This document shows, one piece after another, positions 1-5,761 of a stretch of DNA of 8,462 nucleotides. The notes under the pieces were generated by a model that was not told the DNA's origin, made no database searches, and saw nothing but the letters and a program-made list of their open reading frames with translations. Source of the stretch: JANNWF01 sp052390415 (GTDB lineage Bacteria > Pseudomonadota > Gammaproteobacteria > Xanthomonadales > Xanthomonadaceae). Where the stretch lies: NCBI GenBank assembly GCA_052390415.1, contig JBQTGY010000005.1, positions 1-8,462 of the forward strand, written 5' to 3'. The stretch's first letter is position 1. Every line of letters starts with the position of its first letter. A program made the position numbers and the translations under genes.

Positions 1-93
1 GGGGGCCCAGGTTCCCCCCACACACCCACAATGCTCTTTCCGGGCCCCCCCCCCCCCCGCCCCCCGCCCCCAGCCCCGCTTCTCCCCGCAAAC
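1..93. other. C-rich low-complexity left edge
   Basis: This edge is dominated by cytosine. It contains an uninterrupted run of 14 C at 45-58, followed by further C blocks to about position 80, so the minus strand carries several long G runs. No convincing gene is visible in it. It lies directly downstream of the response regulator stop codon, where the partner histidine kinase of this system might begin. The run could be a sequencing or assembly artefact at a contig end, a G-quadruplex-forming stretch on the minus strand, or a slippage-prone tract. The sequence alone does not decide between these. Confidence 0.5.
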
Positions 94-783
94 TCACGGC
101 CTCCACCGATACCCCGCCCCATGCACCGTATCGATCTCGTCAAACGTGGCATCAATGGCTTCGAATTTGCGGCGGGCGCGTTTGATGTGTGAGGTGACGG
201 TGGCTTCGTCGACTTCGATTTGTGCTTCGCGCATCAGCTGTTCGCGACTCTTGACGTGACCGGGGCGGCGGACCATGGCGTGGATCATCCAGAACTCGGT
301 CACCGTCAGCGGCACCTCAACCTCGTTCCAGCTCACCCGCAGGCGCTCCAATTCGAGTCGCAGCCGGCGCAGCACGAATACCGAGTCCTGAGTCGCTGGC
401 GCGCGCAAGGCATCCATGCGCCGCAACAACGCGTTCACGCGTGCGGTCAGCTGCGGCAGGCTGATCGACTTGCTCAGGTAATCATCGGCGCCCAGGCGCA
501 GCCCCGAGATGATGTCGAGATCGGAGTCGCGCGCGGTCAGAAACAAGATCGGCAGACTGGCGCTGCGGCTGCGCAATTCGCGGCATAACTCGAAGCCGCC
601 TTCCGGCTCGTCGCCCAAGCCGATATCGATGATGGCCAGGTCGGGCAAACGCAACGCGAAAGCGAGTTTGGCGGAGGGTCGGTCGGCATACGCTTCCACG
701 TGATAGCCGTAGCGCTTGAGCGCCTCGACATAGTTGGCGCGCAGTTCGGGTTCGTCTTCGATGATGGCAACGGTTCGGCTCAT
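94..783 (-). CDS. pdsR: Response regulator of the dedicated sortase system (PdsR type)
   Basis: A 229-residue two-component response regulator that probably controls the divergent sortase substrate. Residues 1-120 form a receiver domain with the acidic pocket E9-D10, phospho-acceptor D53 in the segment DIGLGDE, T83 (FLTAR) and K105 (YLSKS). Residues of about 130-229 form an OmpR/PhoB-type winged helix, including TVTEFWMIHAMVRRPG, the helix around VTSHIKRARRKF and the final VHGAGYRW. The frame is open upstream to 1011, but the receiver domain begins at MSRTVAIIEDE, so the start is placed at 783. The Shine-Dalgarno signal there is weak. The DIGLGDE/GGFELC and ISLPQLTARV segments resemble the regulator family that accompanies Gram-negative sortases. 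The next gene is divergent and encodes the presumed sortase substrate, which supports this role. The partner kinase is not in the window. The exact subfamily is from memory; the OmpR-type assignment is firm. Confidence 0.9.
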   Translation of the reverse strand: MSRTVAIIEDEPELRANYVEALKRYGYHVEAYADRPSAKLAFALRLPDLAIIDIGLGDEPEGGFELCRELRSRSASLPILFLTARDSDLDIISGLRLGADDYLSKSISLPQLTARVNALLRRMDALRAPATQDSVFVLRRLRLELERLRVSWNEVEVPLTVTEFWMIHAMVRRPGHVKSREQLMREAQIEVDEATVTSHIKRARRKFEAIDATFDEIDTVHGAGYRWRP

Positions 784-855
784 GGGTTGCAGCCTAGTCA
801 CCCATCGATGACGACGCAATGCGCTGCCCGCGATTCGCCACAACTGATCGGAGGC

Positions 856-884
856 CGGCCACATCTGCGCCCGGACTGTGGCCG
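856..884. repeat. Inverted repeat CGGCCACA / TGTGGCCG
   Basis: A perfect inverted repeat with 8-base arms at 856-863 and 877-884 around 13 bases. It lies in the divergent intergenic region upstream of the substrate gene. It could be a protein-binding site or form a stem-loop in the leader of the substrate transcript. Confidence 0.5.
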
Positions 885-914
885 TCATGACGCGCTTACT
901 GGCCCTGCCCCCAC

Positions 915-919
915 AGGAG
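915..919 (+). promoter_or_regulatory. Ribosome binding site AGGAG deciding the substrate start
   Basis: A strong AGGAG lies six bases before the ATG at 926. The two earlier in-frame ATGs (878 and 887) lack such a signal, so 926 is chosen as the start of the sortase substrate gene. Confidence 0.75.
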
Positions 920-925
920 TCAGCC

Positions 926-3106
926 ATGAGTTCGCACCGTGTCACCGCCAAGCCGCGTCTGTTGATTGCGCCGCGGCTTACGCTTGCAGTTGCCGCCGCC
1001 ATCCAGCCCATTGAAGCCAGCGCGACTCGCCCCGTTTCTTCGCCACAATCCCGGGCGACGCAGTCGGAAGACGGCGAGCCGGAAAAGCAACCGGCCCAGC
1101 GTTATCCGGGCAATGGATCGCGCGGCCACAACGCCATTCGCCGCCACTGGATCAGCATATTTTCATCGCTGATGTTGTTTGTCGGTAGCGCCATCGCCAG
1201 TGGTGACAGTCCAGAAACACACGCTGAGGGCCTGGCCTTTCGCACTCAATCCGGCTGGCAGCCAACGCTCGCGCTGGATACCGCGGTCGACATGCAGATT
1301 CGTGGCTTGATCGCCGAAGTCACCGTCCGCCAGACCTATGTCAATGACAGCAGCGAATGGCAGGAAGGCCGCTATCTGTTGCCGCTGCCCTCAGAGGCTG
1401 CGGTCGGCAGCTTGCGGGTCAGCATCGGCGAGCGCCTGATCGTCGGCGAAGTGCGTGAGAAGGAAGCTGCACGTCAGATTTTTGCGGAAGCGGCGTCGAG
1501 CGGGCGCAACGCCGCGCTGGTCGAACAGGACCGTCCCAACCTGTTTCGCACGGCGGTGACCAACATCGGCCCCGGCGAGAAGATCGCCATCGAGATCGGC
1601 TATTGGCAGGCGGTCAGCTATTCCGATCACGCCTTCTCGATCACGTTGCCGCTGACGCTCACACCGCGTTTTGTGTCCTCGGCCCTGGCCATGGGCAAGG
1701 ACGAAAATTCCGATCCGTTGCCGAGCCAGGCGATCAAACACAGCGACGGGATTGAGCCCACTGTCAGCCTCACCGCCGACCTGCAAGCGGGCGTGCCGTT
1801 GCTCGGCATCGACAGCGTCACCCATCGGATCACTGTCACCCCAATGGCGGGCTTCCAGCGAGTGATTCTGACCGACCTGGTGGAACTCGCTGATCGCGAC
1901 TTCGAACTGCGTTGGAAGCCGCTGCCCAGCACGCTGCCGCAGCGGGCGGTGTTCACTGAAGAAGTCGATGGCGAACATTACGCCTTGCTGATGCTGCTGC
2001 CACCCACCTTGCCAGTGCAGGCGTTGCCACGCGAAATGATTCTGGTGGTGGACAACTCCGGCTCGATGCTCGGTGCCGCGATGGAACAAGCCATCGCCGC
2101 GCTGGATGCGGCGCTGTTGCAGCTGACGCCACGCGATTATTTCAACGTGATCCGCTTCAGCGACGCCAGCGAGCGGCTGTTTGCAGAATCGATGCCCGTC
2201 AACGCCGATTCGATCAGTCATGCCCGCGCCTTCGTGGCCGCGCTGTACGCCAGCGGTGGCACGGAAATGGCGCCTGCGCTGTCACTCGCATTCGAAGGCG
2301 CACCGCCCGCCGGCATGGTCAGGCAAGTGGTGCTGGCGACCGATGCCGCCATCGGCAACGAGGCCGAACTGTTGAACATCATCGAGACCCAGCGCGGACA
2401 AGCGCGCCTGTTTCCGGTCGCCATCGGCAGCGCACCAAACAGTCACTTCATTCGCAAGGCGGCAGAAATGGGTCGTGGCAGTCAGGCGCTGATTCGCGAC
2501 ATCCTTGAGGTCACCGAACAGATGCAAGTGTTGTTCGCGCGACTCAACCGACCGGTGCTGCACGATCTCGAAGTGACGTGGCCGGACGCGGCTGAAATTT
2601 ATCCGCCGCGGCTGCCTGATCTGTATGCCGGTGAGCCCTTGCAGATCGTCGCCCGGCTGCCGGTGTTGCAAGGCGAGGTGAGCGTGATCGGGCAATCCCG
2701 TGACGAGCCATGGCGCTCTCGGATGCGGCTTGATCCGCTGCACGCGATCCATGCCAACGGCGTCGGTCGCCTGTGGGGACGCGCCCGCATCGAATCGATC
2801 GAAGATGCCATGCGCGCGGGTCTTCCGGAATTGGCTGGCCGACCGCAGATCGTGGAAACCGCCCTGCAACACGGTCTGGCCAGTCGCTTCACCAGCTTGA
2901 TCGCGGTCGAACGGACACCGGTCCGGCCCAGCGACGCAGCGCTTGCCGGCACCCACATTCCCAACGCCGCGCCCGCCGACAGCGTGGCCTTGGCCCAAGG
3001 CAGCACCAGTGCACGCAGTCAACTTGGCATCGCACTCACCTTGGCCCTGATGGCAGGGGCACTGGTTCGCCGCCGCGAGCGAATCGTCGCGCCCGGCGTG
3101 AATTGA
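926..3106 (+). CDS. VIT and von Willebrand A domain surface protein, presumed sortase substrate
   Basis: A 726-residue exported protein matching the 'marine proteobacterial sortase target' family: a VIT domain, a VWA domain and a C-terminal anchor, encoded beside a Gram-negative sortase. The true hydrophobic export segment is internal, about residues 74-92 (two arginines at 72-73, then SSLMLFVGSAIAS), after an unusual 70-residue N-terminal extension. VIT covers about 103-235, including VRQTYVN, YLLPLP and NIGPGEK. VWA covers about 367-540, with a complete metal-binding site: DNSGS (D376, S378, S380), T446 in GGTEM and D473 in ATDAAIGNE. The C-terminal end has a short hydrophobic stretch (about 700-714) and the basic cluster RRRER, the usual layout of a sorting signal. 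The sorting box is abnormal: at the expected place is LAQGST (689-694) instead of an LPXTG-like box. Family assignment is strong. The biological role of such VIT/VWA proteins is unknown. The sortase gene follows on the same strand, but only after about 560 bases. Confidence 0.9.
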   Translation: MSSHRVTAKPRLLIAPRLTLAVAAAIQPIEASATRPVSSPQSRATQSEDGEPEKQPAQRYPGNGSRGHNAIRRHWISIFSSLMLFVGSAIASGDSPETHAEGLAFRTQSGWQPTLALDTAVDMQIRGLIAEVTVRQTYVNDSSEWQEGRYLLPLPSEAAVGSLRVSIGERLIVGEVREKEAARQIFAEAASSGRNAALVEQDRPNLFRTAVTNIGPGEKIAIEIGYWQAVSYSDHAFSITLPLTLTPRFVSSALAMGKDENSDPLPSQAIKHSDGIEPTVSLTADLQAGVPLLGIDSVTHRITVTPMAGFQRVILTDLVELADRDFELRWKPLPSTLPQRAVFTEEVDGEHYALLMLLPPTLPVQALPREMILVVDNSGSMLGAAMEQAIAALDAALLQLTPRDYFNVIRFSDASERLFAESMPVNADSISHARAFVAALYASGGTEMAPALSLAFEGAPPAGMVRQVVLATDAAIGNEAELLNIIETQRGQARLFPVAIGSAPNSHFIRKAAEMGRGSQALIRDILEVTEQMQVLFARLNRPVLHDLEVTWPDAAEIYPPRLPDLYAGEPLQIVARLPVLQGEVSVIGQSRDEPWRSRMRLDPLHAIHANGVGRLWGRARIESIEDAMRAGLPELAGRPQIVETALQHGLASRFTSLIAVERTPVRPSDAALAGTHIPNAAPADSVALAQGSTSARSQLGIALTLALMAGALVRRRERIVAPGVN

Positions 3107-3670
3107 CCGGATGCGACGCGATCAGGAACAGATGAACCCGATGCTCACCACCTATTCGTTCAACGTTCGTCGTAGCCGCCCGCTCGACCGTGTCGCGCCG
3201 GCGGGAGCACCCCCCACCGAGGAATTCAACGTGATTCTGGTACTGGAGCAACGCCACGAGTCGAATGGCAATCCGCCAAACGAGCCTCGTTGCGAACAAC
3301 ACCCTGTCGCACCCCTGCTGCTCAGCCCGGAACCTGCGCTGCGCAAGTGCTCGCCACGCGCGTGTCTGCGGCGATTGGGCGTGTATGTGCCACTTCGAAC
3401 GCGCGGTCTTCGCCTGGGTGCAGCAGTTCCCATCAGCGCGATCAACCCGAACAGCAGCCCACCGTGAGCTGCCGATCTCGGCTCGTGACCGGGCTCGGCT
3501 GCATCACCGCCCTTTGCTCGTGGAGGGCGCCGCTCCTGCGGCGCTGCCTTGAGAATCTTCCGACAGCCCAAAAGCAGCCGCGCAGGAGCGCGGCCCTCCT
3601 TGGCTGCGGAGGATGCATCGCATCCAGCCAGCCTGGATCACGCAAGCACGACACCCTGCGTCACCTTGTC
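3107..3670. other. Unusually long gap between substrate and sortase genes
   Basis: About 560 bases with no gene that can be supported. A plus-strand open frame at 3111-3467 (118 codons, or 111 from the ATG at 3132, which has a weak AGGA four bases away) has no recognisable domain, and it is overlapped by equally long open frames on both strands. The right half holds a 19-base inverted repeat pair (3522-3540 and 3581-3599). The region is in frame with the sortase from 3290 onward, but that upstream translation is rich in cysteine, arginine, serine and proline without any hydrophobic or conserved pattern, so it looks non-coding. It may be inserted repeat DNA or a decayed small gene. Confidence 0.5.
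3522..3599. repeat. Imperfect inverted repeat pair, REP-like
   Basis: The arm GGAGGGCGCCGCTCCTGCG (3522-3540) is matched by the reverse complement of 3581-3599 at 17 of 19 positions, with a 40-base loop. GC-rich palindromic units of this kind (GGGCGCCGCTCCTGCGGCGC) are common between genes in Xanthomonadales-like genomes. The pair could fold as a long stem-loop just before the sortase coding region and could affect transcription or message stability. Confidence 0.7.
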
Positions 3671-4240
3671 GTGGCAGCGTTGGTAACTCTTGCGGTCGCC
3701 CTGACTCTCAACGCCAGCTACATCCACGTCAAAGCTGCACTCGCGCAAATCCTGCTCACCCGGGCCTGGGACGCAATGCGTGGTGACGGCCAACCACAAC
3801 GCCCCTGGCCCTGGGCCGACAATCACCCGGTCGCGCGTTTGCGCATGCAACGGCTGCACATCGACCAGATCGTGTTGGCCGGCGACAGCGGCCGCACCAT
3901 CGCTTTTGGTCCCGGCTGGGCCGAAGCCAGCGCCGCACCCGGCAGCGATGGCACCACCATCATCAGCGCGCATCGCGACACCCATTTCGACTGGCTACGA
4001 AAGATCACACCCAATGATCTGGTTGAACTTGAGTCCACCCATGGCGTGCATCGCTATCGTGTCGTCGACATGCATATCGCCGACAGCCGCACCGAGCAGC
4101 TCTCGTTGTCCGCCAACGCCAATCAGCTGATCCTGGTCACCTGCTGGCCATTCGGTACGGTGGTCAGCGGCGGCCCGCTGCGTTTTGTGGTGGTGGCGGA
4201 GCATGTGGTCGAGCGAGCCAAACCAAAACGTCGAGCCTGA
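3671..4240 (+). CDS. Class GN (Gram-negative) sortase, start uncertain
   Basis: A membrane-anchored cysteine transpeptidase that would cleave the sorting signal of the VIT/VWA protein and attach or release it in the cell envelope. Numbering from the GTG at 3671 (189 residues), an N-terminal hydrophobic anchor (about 1-20) is followed by the catalytic domain. Its active-site residues are His101 in SAHRDTHF, Cys158 in LVTCWPFG and Arg171 in GGPLRFVV. The WPWAD, IVLAG and GRTIAFGPG segments fit the Gram-negative sortase class. The start is unclear: the frame contains no ATG before the catalytic domain. Options are CTG at 3656 (adds the basic residues expected before the anchor), GTG at 3671 or TTG at 3680, none with a good ribosome binding site. 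An ATG at 3613 with GGAGG directly against it is in another frame. The downstream gene is convergent, 32 bases away. Function is firm; the N-terminus is not. Confidence 0.88.
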   Translation: MAALVTLAVALTLNASYIHVKAALAQILLTRAWDAMRGDGQPQRPWPWADNHPVARLRMQRLHIDQIVLAGDSGRTIAFGPGWAEASAAPGSDGTTIISAHRDTHFDWLRKITPNDLVELESTHGVHRYRVVDMHIADSRTEQLSLSANANQLILVTCWPFGTVVSGGPLRFVVVAEHVVERAKPKRRA

Positions 4241-4272
4241 GGCGCAACACTTGGACAAAGGCTCAGCGTGGT

Positions 4273-4953
4273 TCAGGCCAGCCCGCGCGCCGCCGCCACT
4301 TCGCCACGCATCTTCGCGATCACCGCCGCGTAGTCGCTGTCGCCAAAAATTGCCGAGCCGGCGACAAACGTATCGGCACCGGCTTCAGCAATGGCGCGGA
4401 TGTTGGAGGCTTTGACGCCGCCGTCGACTTGCAGCCGAATCGGCAAACCGCTTTGATCGATGCGTTGGCGCAGTGCGCGCAATTTGCTGAGCGCACCGGG
4501 GATGAAACTCTGGCCGCCGAAACCGGGGTTCACCGACATCACCAGGATCAAATCCAGCCGCTCCATCACGTGTTCGATGCAGGCAATCGGGGTCGCCGGA
4601 TTCAATACCAGACCGGCTTGGCAACCGTGATCGCGAATCAGCTGCAGGGTGCGATCCACATGTTTGCTGGCTTCCGGATGAAAGCTGATCAGGCTCGCGC
4701 CCGCCTTGGCAAAATCTGGAACGATGCGATCCACCGGCTCCACCATCAGATGCACGTCGATAGGCGCCGTCACACCGTGCTTGCGCAATGCCTCGCAGAC
4801 CAAGGGTCCAATCGTCAGATTCGGCACGTAATGGTTGTCCATCACATCGAAATGCACCCAGTCCGCACCGGCAGCAAGCACGCGGTCGACCTCGTCGCCG
4901 AGCTTGGCGAAATTGGCGGAGAGGATGGAAGGGGCGATGATGCAAGTGGACAT
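4273..4953 (-). CDS. rpe: Ribulose-phosphate 3-epimerase
   Basis: A cytosolic TIM-barrel enzyme interconverting D-ribulose 5-phosphate and D-xylulose 5-phosphate in the pentose phosphate pathway. At 226 residues it is full length. Visible motifs are APSILSA (6-12, with Ser9), VHFDVMD (33-39, metal ligand H34 and catalytic D36), DVHLM (66-70, metal ligand H68), MSVNPGFGGQSF (139-150), QVDGGV (175-180, catalytic D177) and the phosphate-binding AGSAIF (198-203). The ATG at 4953 fits the family start exactly, although the ribosome binding site is weak. It is the last gene of a minus-strand run, 29 bases after the J-domain gene, so it may depend on upstream translation or transcription. Its end faces the sortase gene end, with no visible terminator between them. 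Confidence 0.97.
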   Translation of the reverse strand: MSTCIIAPSILSANFAKLGDEVDRVLAAGADWVHFDVMDNHYVPNLTIGPLVCEALRKHGVTAPIDVHLMVEPVDRIVPDFAKAGASLISFHPEASKHVDRTLQLIRDHGCQAGLVLNPATPIACIEHVMERLDLILVMSVNPGFGGQSFIPGALSKLRALRQRIDQSGLPIRLQVDGGVKASNIRAIAEAGADTFVAGSAIFGDSDYAAVIAKMRGEVAAARGLA

Positions 4954-4982
4954 GGGGAGACCAGTTCAGGAGTTTTCTAAAG

Positions 4983-5327
4983 TCACTCTGGCCGGCGGCG
5001 CGCGGCCATCACCGTGTCATACGCGGCATTGATTGCGCTGGCACGGTCTTCGGCGAGCTTGCGGATTTCATCGGCGGCACCGGCGACTTTGTCGGGATGG
5101 TATTGCGCCATCAGACGGCGGTAAGCCTGATCGATGGCCTCGGTGCTGGCGCTGCTGTCGACGGTCAGTGTTTTGTAAGCGCGGTCGACGTCGGACTCGG
5201 TGTTGGAGGTGCGCATCCAGCCGGCATCCAGCGCGTGGCCGAGCAAGCCGCCGATGACCAATCCAATCGGATGCCGCAGCAGCAACCAGCCGATGATGGC
5301 GCCAAAAACTTTGCCGTAAATCATCAT
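4983..5327 (-). CDS. Short DjlA-like membrane J-domain protein
   Basis: A 114-residue inner-membrane co-chaperone that would stimulate a DnaK-type Hsp70. Residues 1-40 form a glycine-rich membrane segment (YGKVFGAIIGWLLL, then GLVIGGLLGHALD) closely resembling the N-terminus of DjlA. Residues of about 49-110 form a J domain with the essential HPD at 77-79 (QYHPDK) and a C-terminal helix ending in INAAYDTV. DjlA of E. coli is about 270 residues, with a TerB-like domain between these parts; here only about 10 residues link them, so the middle domain is absent. Two ATGs are adjacent (5327 and 5324); the first overlaps the cytochrome stop as ATGA, which suggests coupled translation. rpe follows after 29 bases. 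The J domain is certain; calling it a DjlA derivative is inferred from the membrane segment. Confidence 0.92.
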   Translation of the reverse strand: MMIYGKVFGAIIGWLLLRHPIGLVIGGLLGHALDAGWMRTSNTESDVDRAYKTLTVDSSASTEAIDQAYRRLMAQYHPDKVAGAADEIRKLAEDRASAINAAYDTVMAARRRPE

Positions 5328-5671
5328 TGGTGACTGCCTGTGGATTGCGCAGGCGCGTGCGGCAGCGCGGCGTAATAGTCGACGATGCGATCCAGATCCG
5401 CCTGCGACAAGGCACTCACGGCAGCACGCATCGGCGCGTGGTCACGTTCGCCCGTTTTGTACTTGGCTAACGCCAAACGCAGGTATTCGGCATCCTGACC
5501 CGCCAGATGCGGGTGCGCCGGCAGCGTCGCCATGCCGTTTTCATTGTGGCAACTTGCGCACAGGCCCAATTTGGGAGGCGGGGTGAGGGAAGTCGCCGTG
5601 CTGCTGCCGGAGACCAGTGACAAAAACATGAGCGCACCCGCGGGCAGCGCCTTCAAGGGGGAATCAGCCAT
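5324..5671 (-). CDS. Small class I cytochrome c (c553/c4-like)
   Basis: A 115-residue exported mono-haem cytochrome that likely shuttles electrons in the periplasm. The haem attachment site CASCH lies at 38-42 (Cys38, Cys41, proximal His42), and the likely axial methionine is Met81 in HAPMRAAV. The end (ALSQADLDRIVDYYAALP) is the usual C-terminal helix of c4/c553 cytochromes. The N-terminus (about 1-28, with LPAGALMFLSLVSG) looks like a signal peptide, though with only one lysine. The frame is open upstream to 6142, over the divergent purC gene. ATG at 5671 is chosen because the signal peptide begins there; its ribosome binding site is weak. A possible -10 (TACACT on the minus strand, 5685-5680) lies close to the start. 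The gene heads a run with the J-domain protein and rpe. Partner oxidase or donor is unknown. Confidence 0.9.
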   Translation of the reverse strand: MADSPLKALPAGALMFLSLVSGSSTATSLTPPPKLGLCASCHNENGMATLPAHPHLAGQDAEYLRLALAKYKTGERDHAPMRAAVSALSQADLDRIVDYYAALPHAPAQSTGSHQ

Positions 5672-5716
5672 ATGGCCAAAGTGTAGCAAGCTGATCGACC
5701 GCGCCTTGTGCACGCT

Positions 5717-5722
5717 TACAAT
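5717..5722 (+). promoter_or_regulatory. Possible -10 element (TACAAT) before purC
   Basis: TACAAT differs from the consensus TATAAT at one base and sits 39 bases before the purC GTG, in the divergent region between the cytochrome gene and purC. No good -35 at the standard spacing was found, so this is tentative. Confidence 0.3.
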
Positions 5723-5751
5723 GAGCGGCTTGCGGGCGCGAGCCCATCGTC

Positions 5752-5755
5752 GGAG
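5752..5755 (+). promoter_or_regulatory. Ribosome binding site GGAG for the purC GTG start
   Basis: GGAG lies six bases before GTG at 5762. Together with the protein alignment from memory (family members begin with a segment like MSTTL..(S/E)LPGLPL), it selects GTG 5762 over the earlier in-frame GTG at 5708. Confidence 0.65.
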
Positions 5756-5761
5756 CCACGC

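Larger units (their letters stand above)
784..925. promoter_or_regulatory. Divergent control region between response regulator and sortase substrate
   Basis: These 142 bases separate two divergent genes and must hold both promoters. No strong -35/-10 pair could be picked by eye. Two symmetric elements are visible: a perfect 8-base inverted repeat (856-863 and 877-884, 13-base spacer) and a perfect 10-base palindrome CGTCATGACG at 883-892 that touches it. Both lie 34 to 70 bases before the substrate start codon, a reasonable place for an operator or an mRNA hairpin. OmpR-type regulators more often bind direct repeats, so assigning these sites to the neighbouring regulator is only a guess. Confidence 0.45.

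Noticed and set aside
784..1011. Longer 305-residue form of the response regulator starting at 1011
   Set aside because: The extra 76 residues have no receiver-domain character, and they overlap the divergent substrate gene. The domain starts at MSRTVAIIEDE, position 783.
1646..2008. Three internal LPxTL strings in the substrate (LPLTL, LPSTL, LPPTL)
   Set aside because: They lie at residues 241, 333 and 358, inside or between the VIT and VWA regions, with no hydrophobic segment and basic tail after them, so they are not sorting signals.
1391..2221. Long minus-strand open frame inside the VIT/VWA gene
   Set aside because: It is antisense to a well-supported gene, rich in His, Arg and Gln as expected from shadow frames in high-GC DNA, and has no motif.
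2282..3022. Long minus-strand open frame over the end of the VIT/VWA gene
   Set aside because: It has shadow-frame composition, lies opposite the VWA domain and the tail, and shows no motif.
3111..3467. Open frame of 118 codons between substrate and sortase
   Set aside because: It has no recognisable domain, only a weak ribosome signal and competing open frames of similar length on both strands. It is kept only as a possibility inside the gap entry.
3290..3670. N-terminal part of the long sortase frame (first 127 residues from TTG 3290)
   Set aside because: The translation is low-information and overlaps the inverted repeat pair. The family normally starts just before the membrane anchor.
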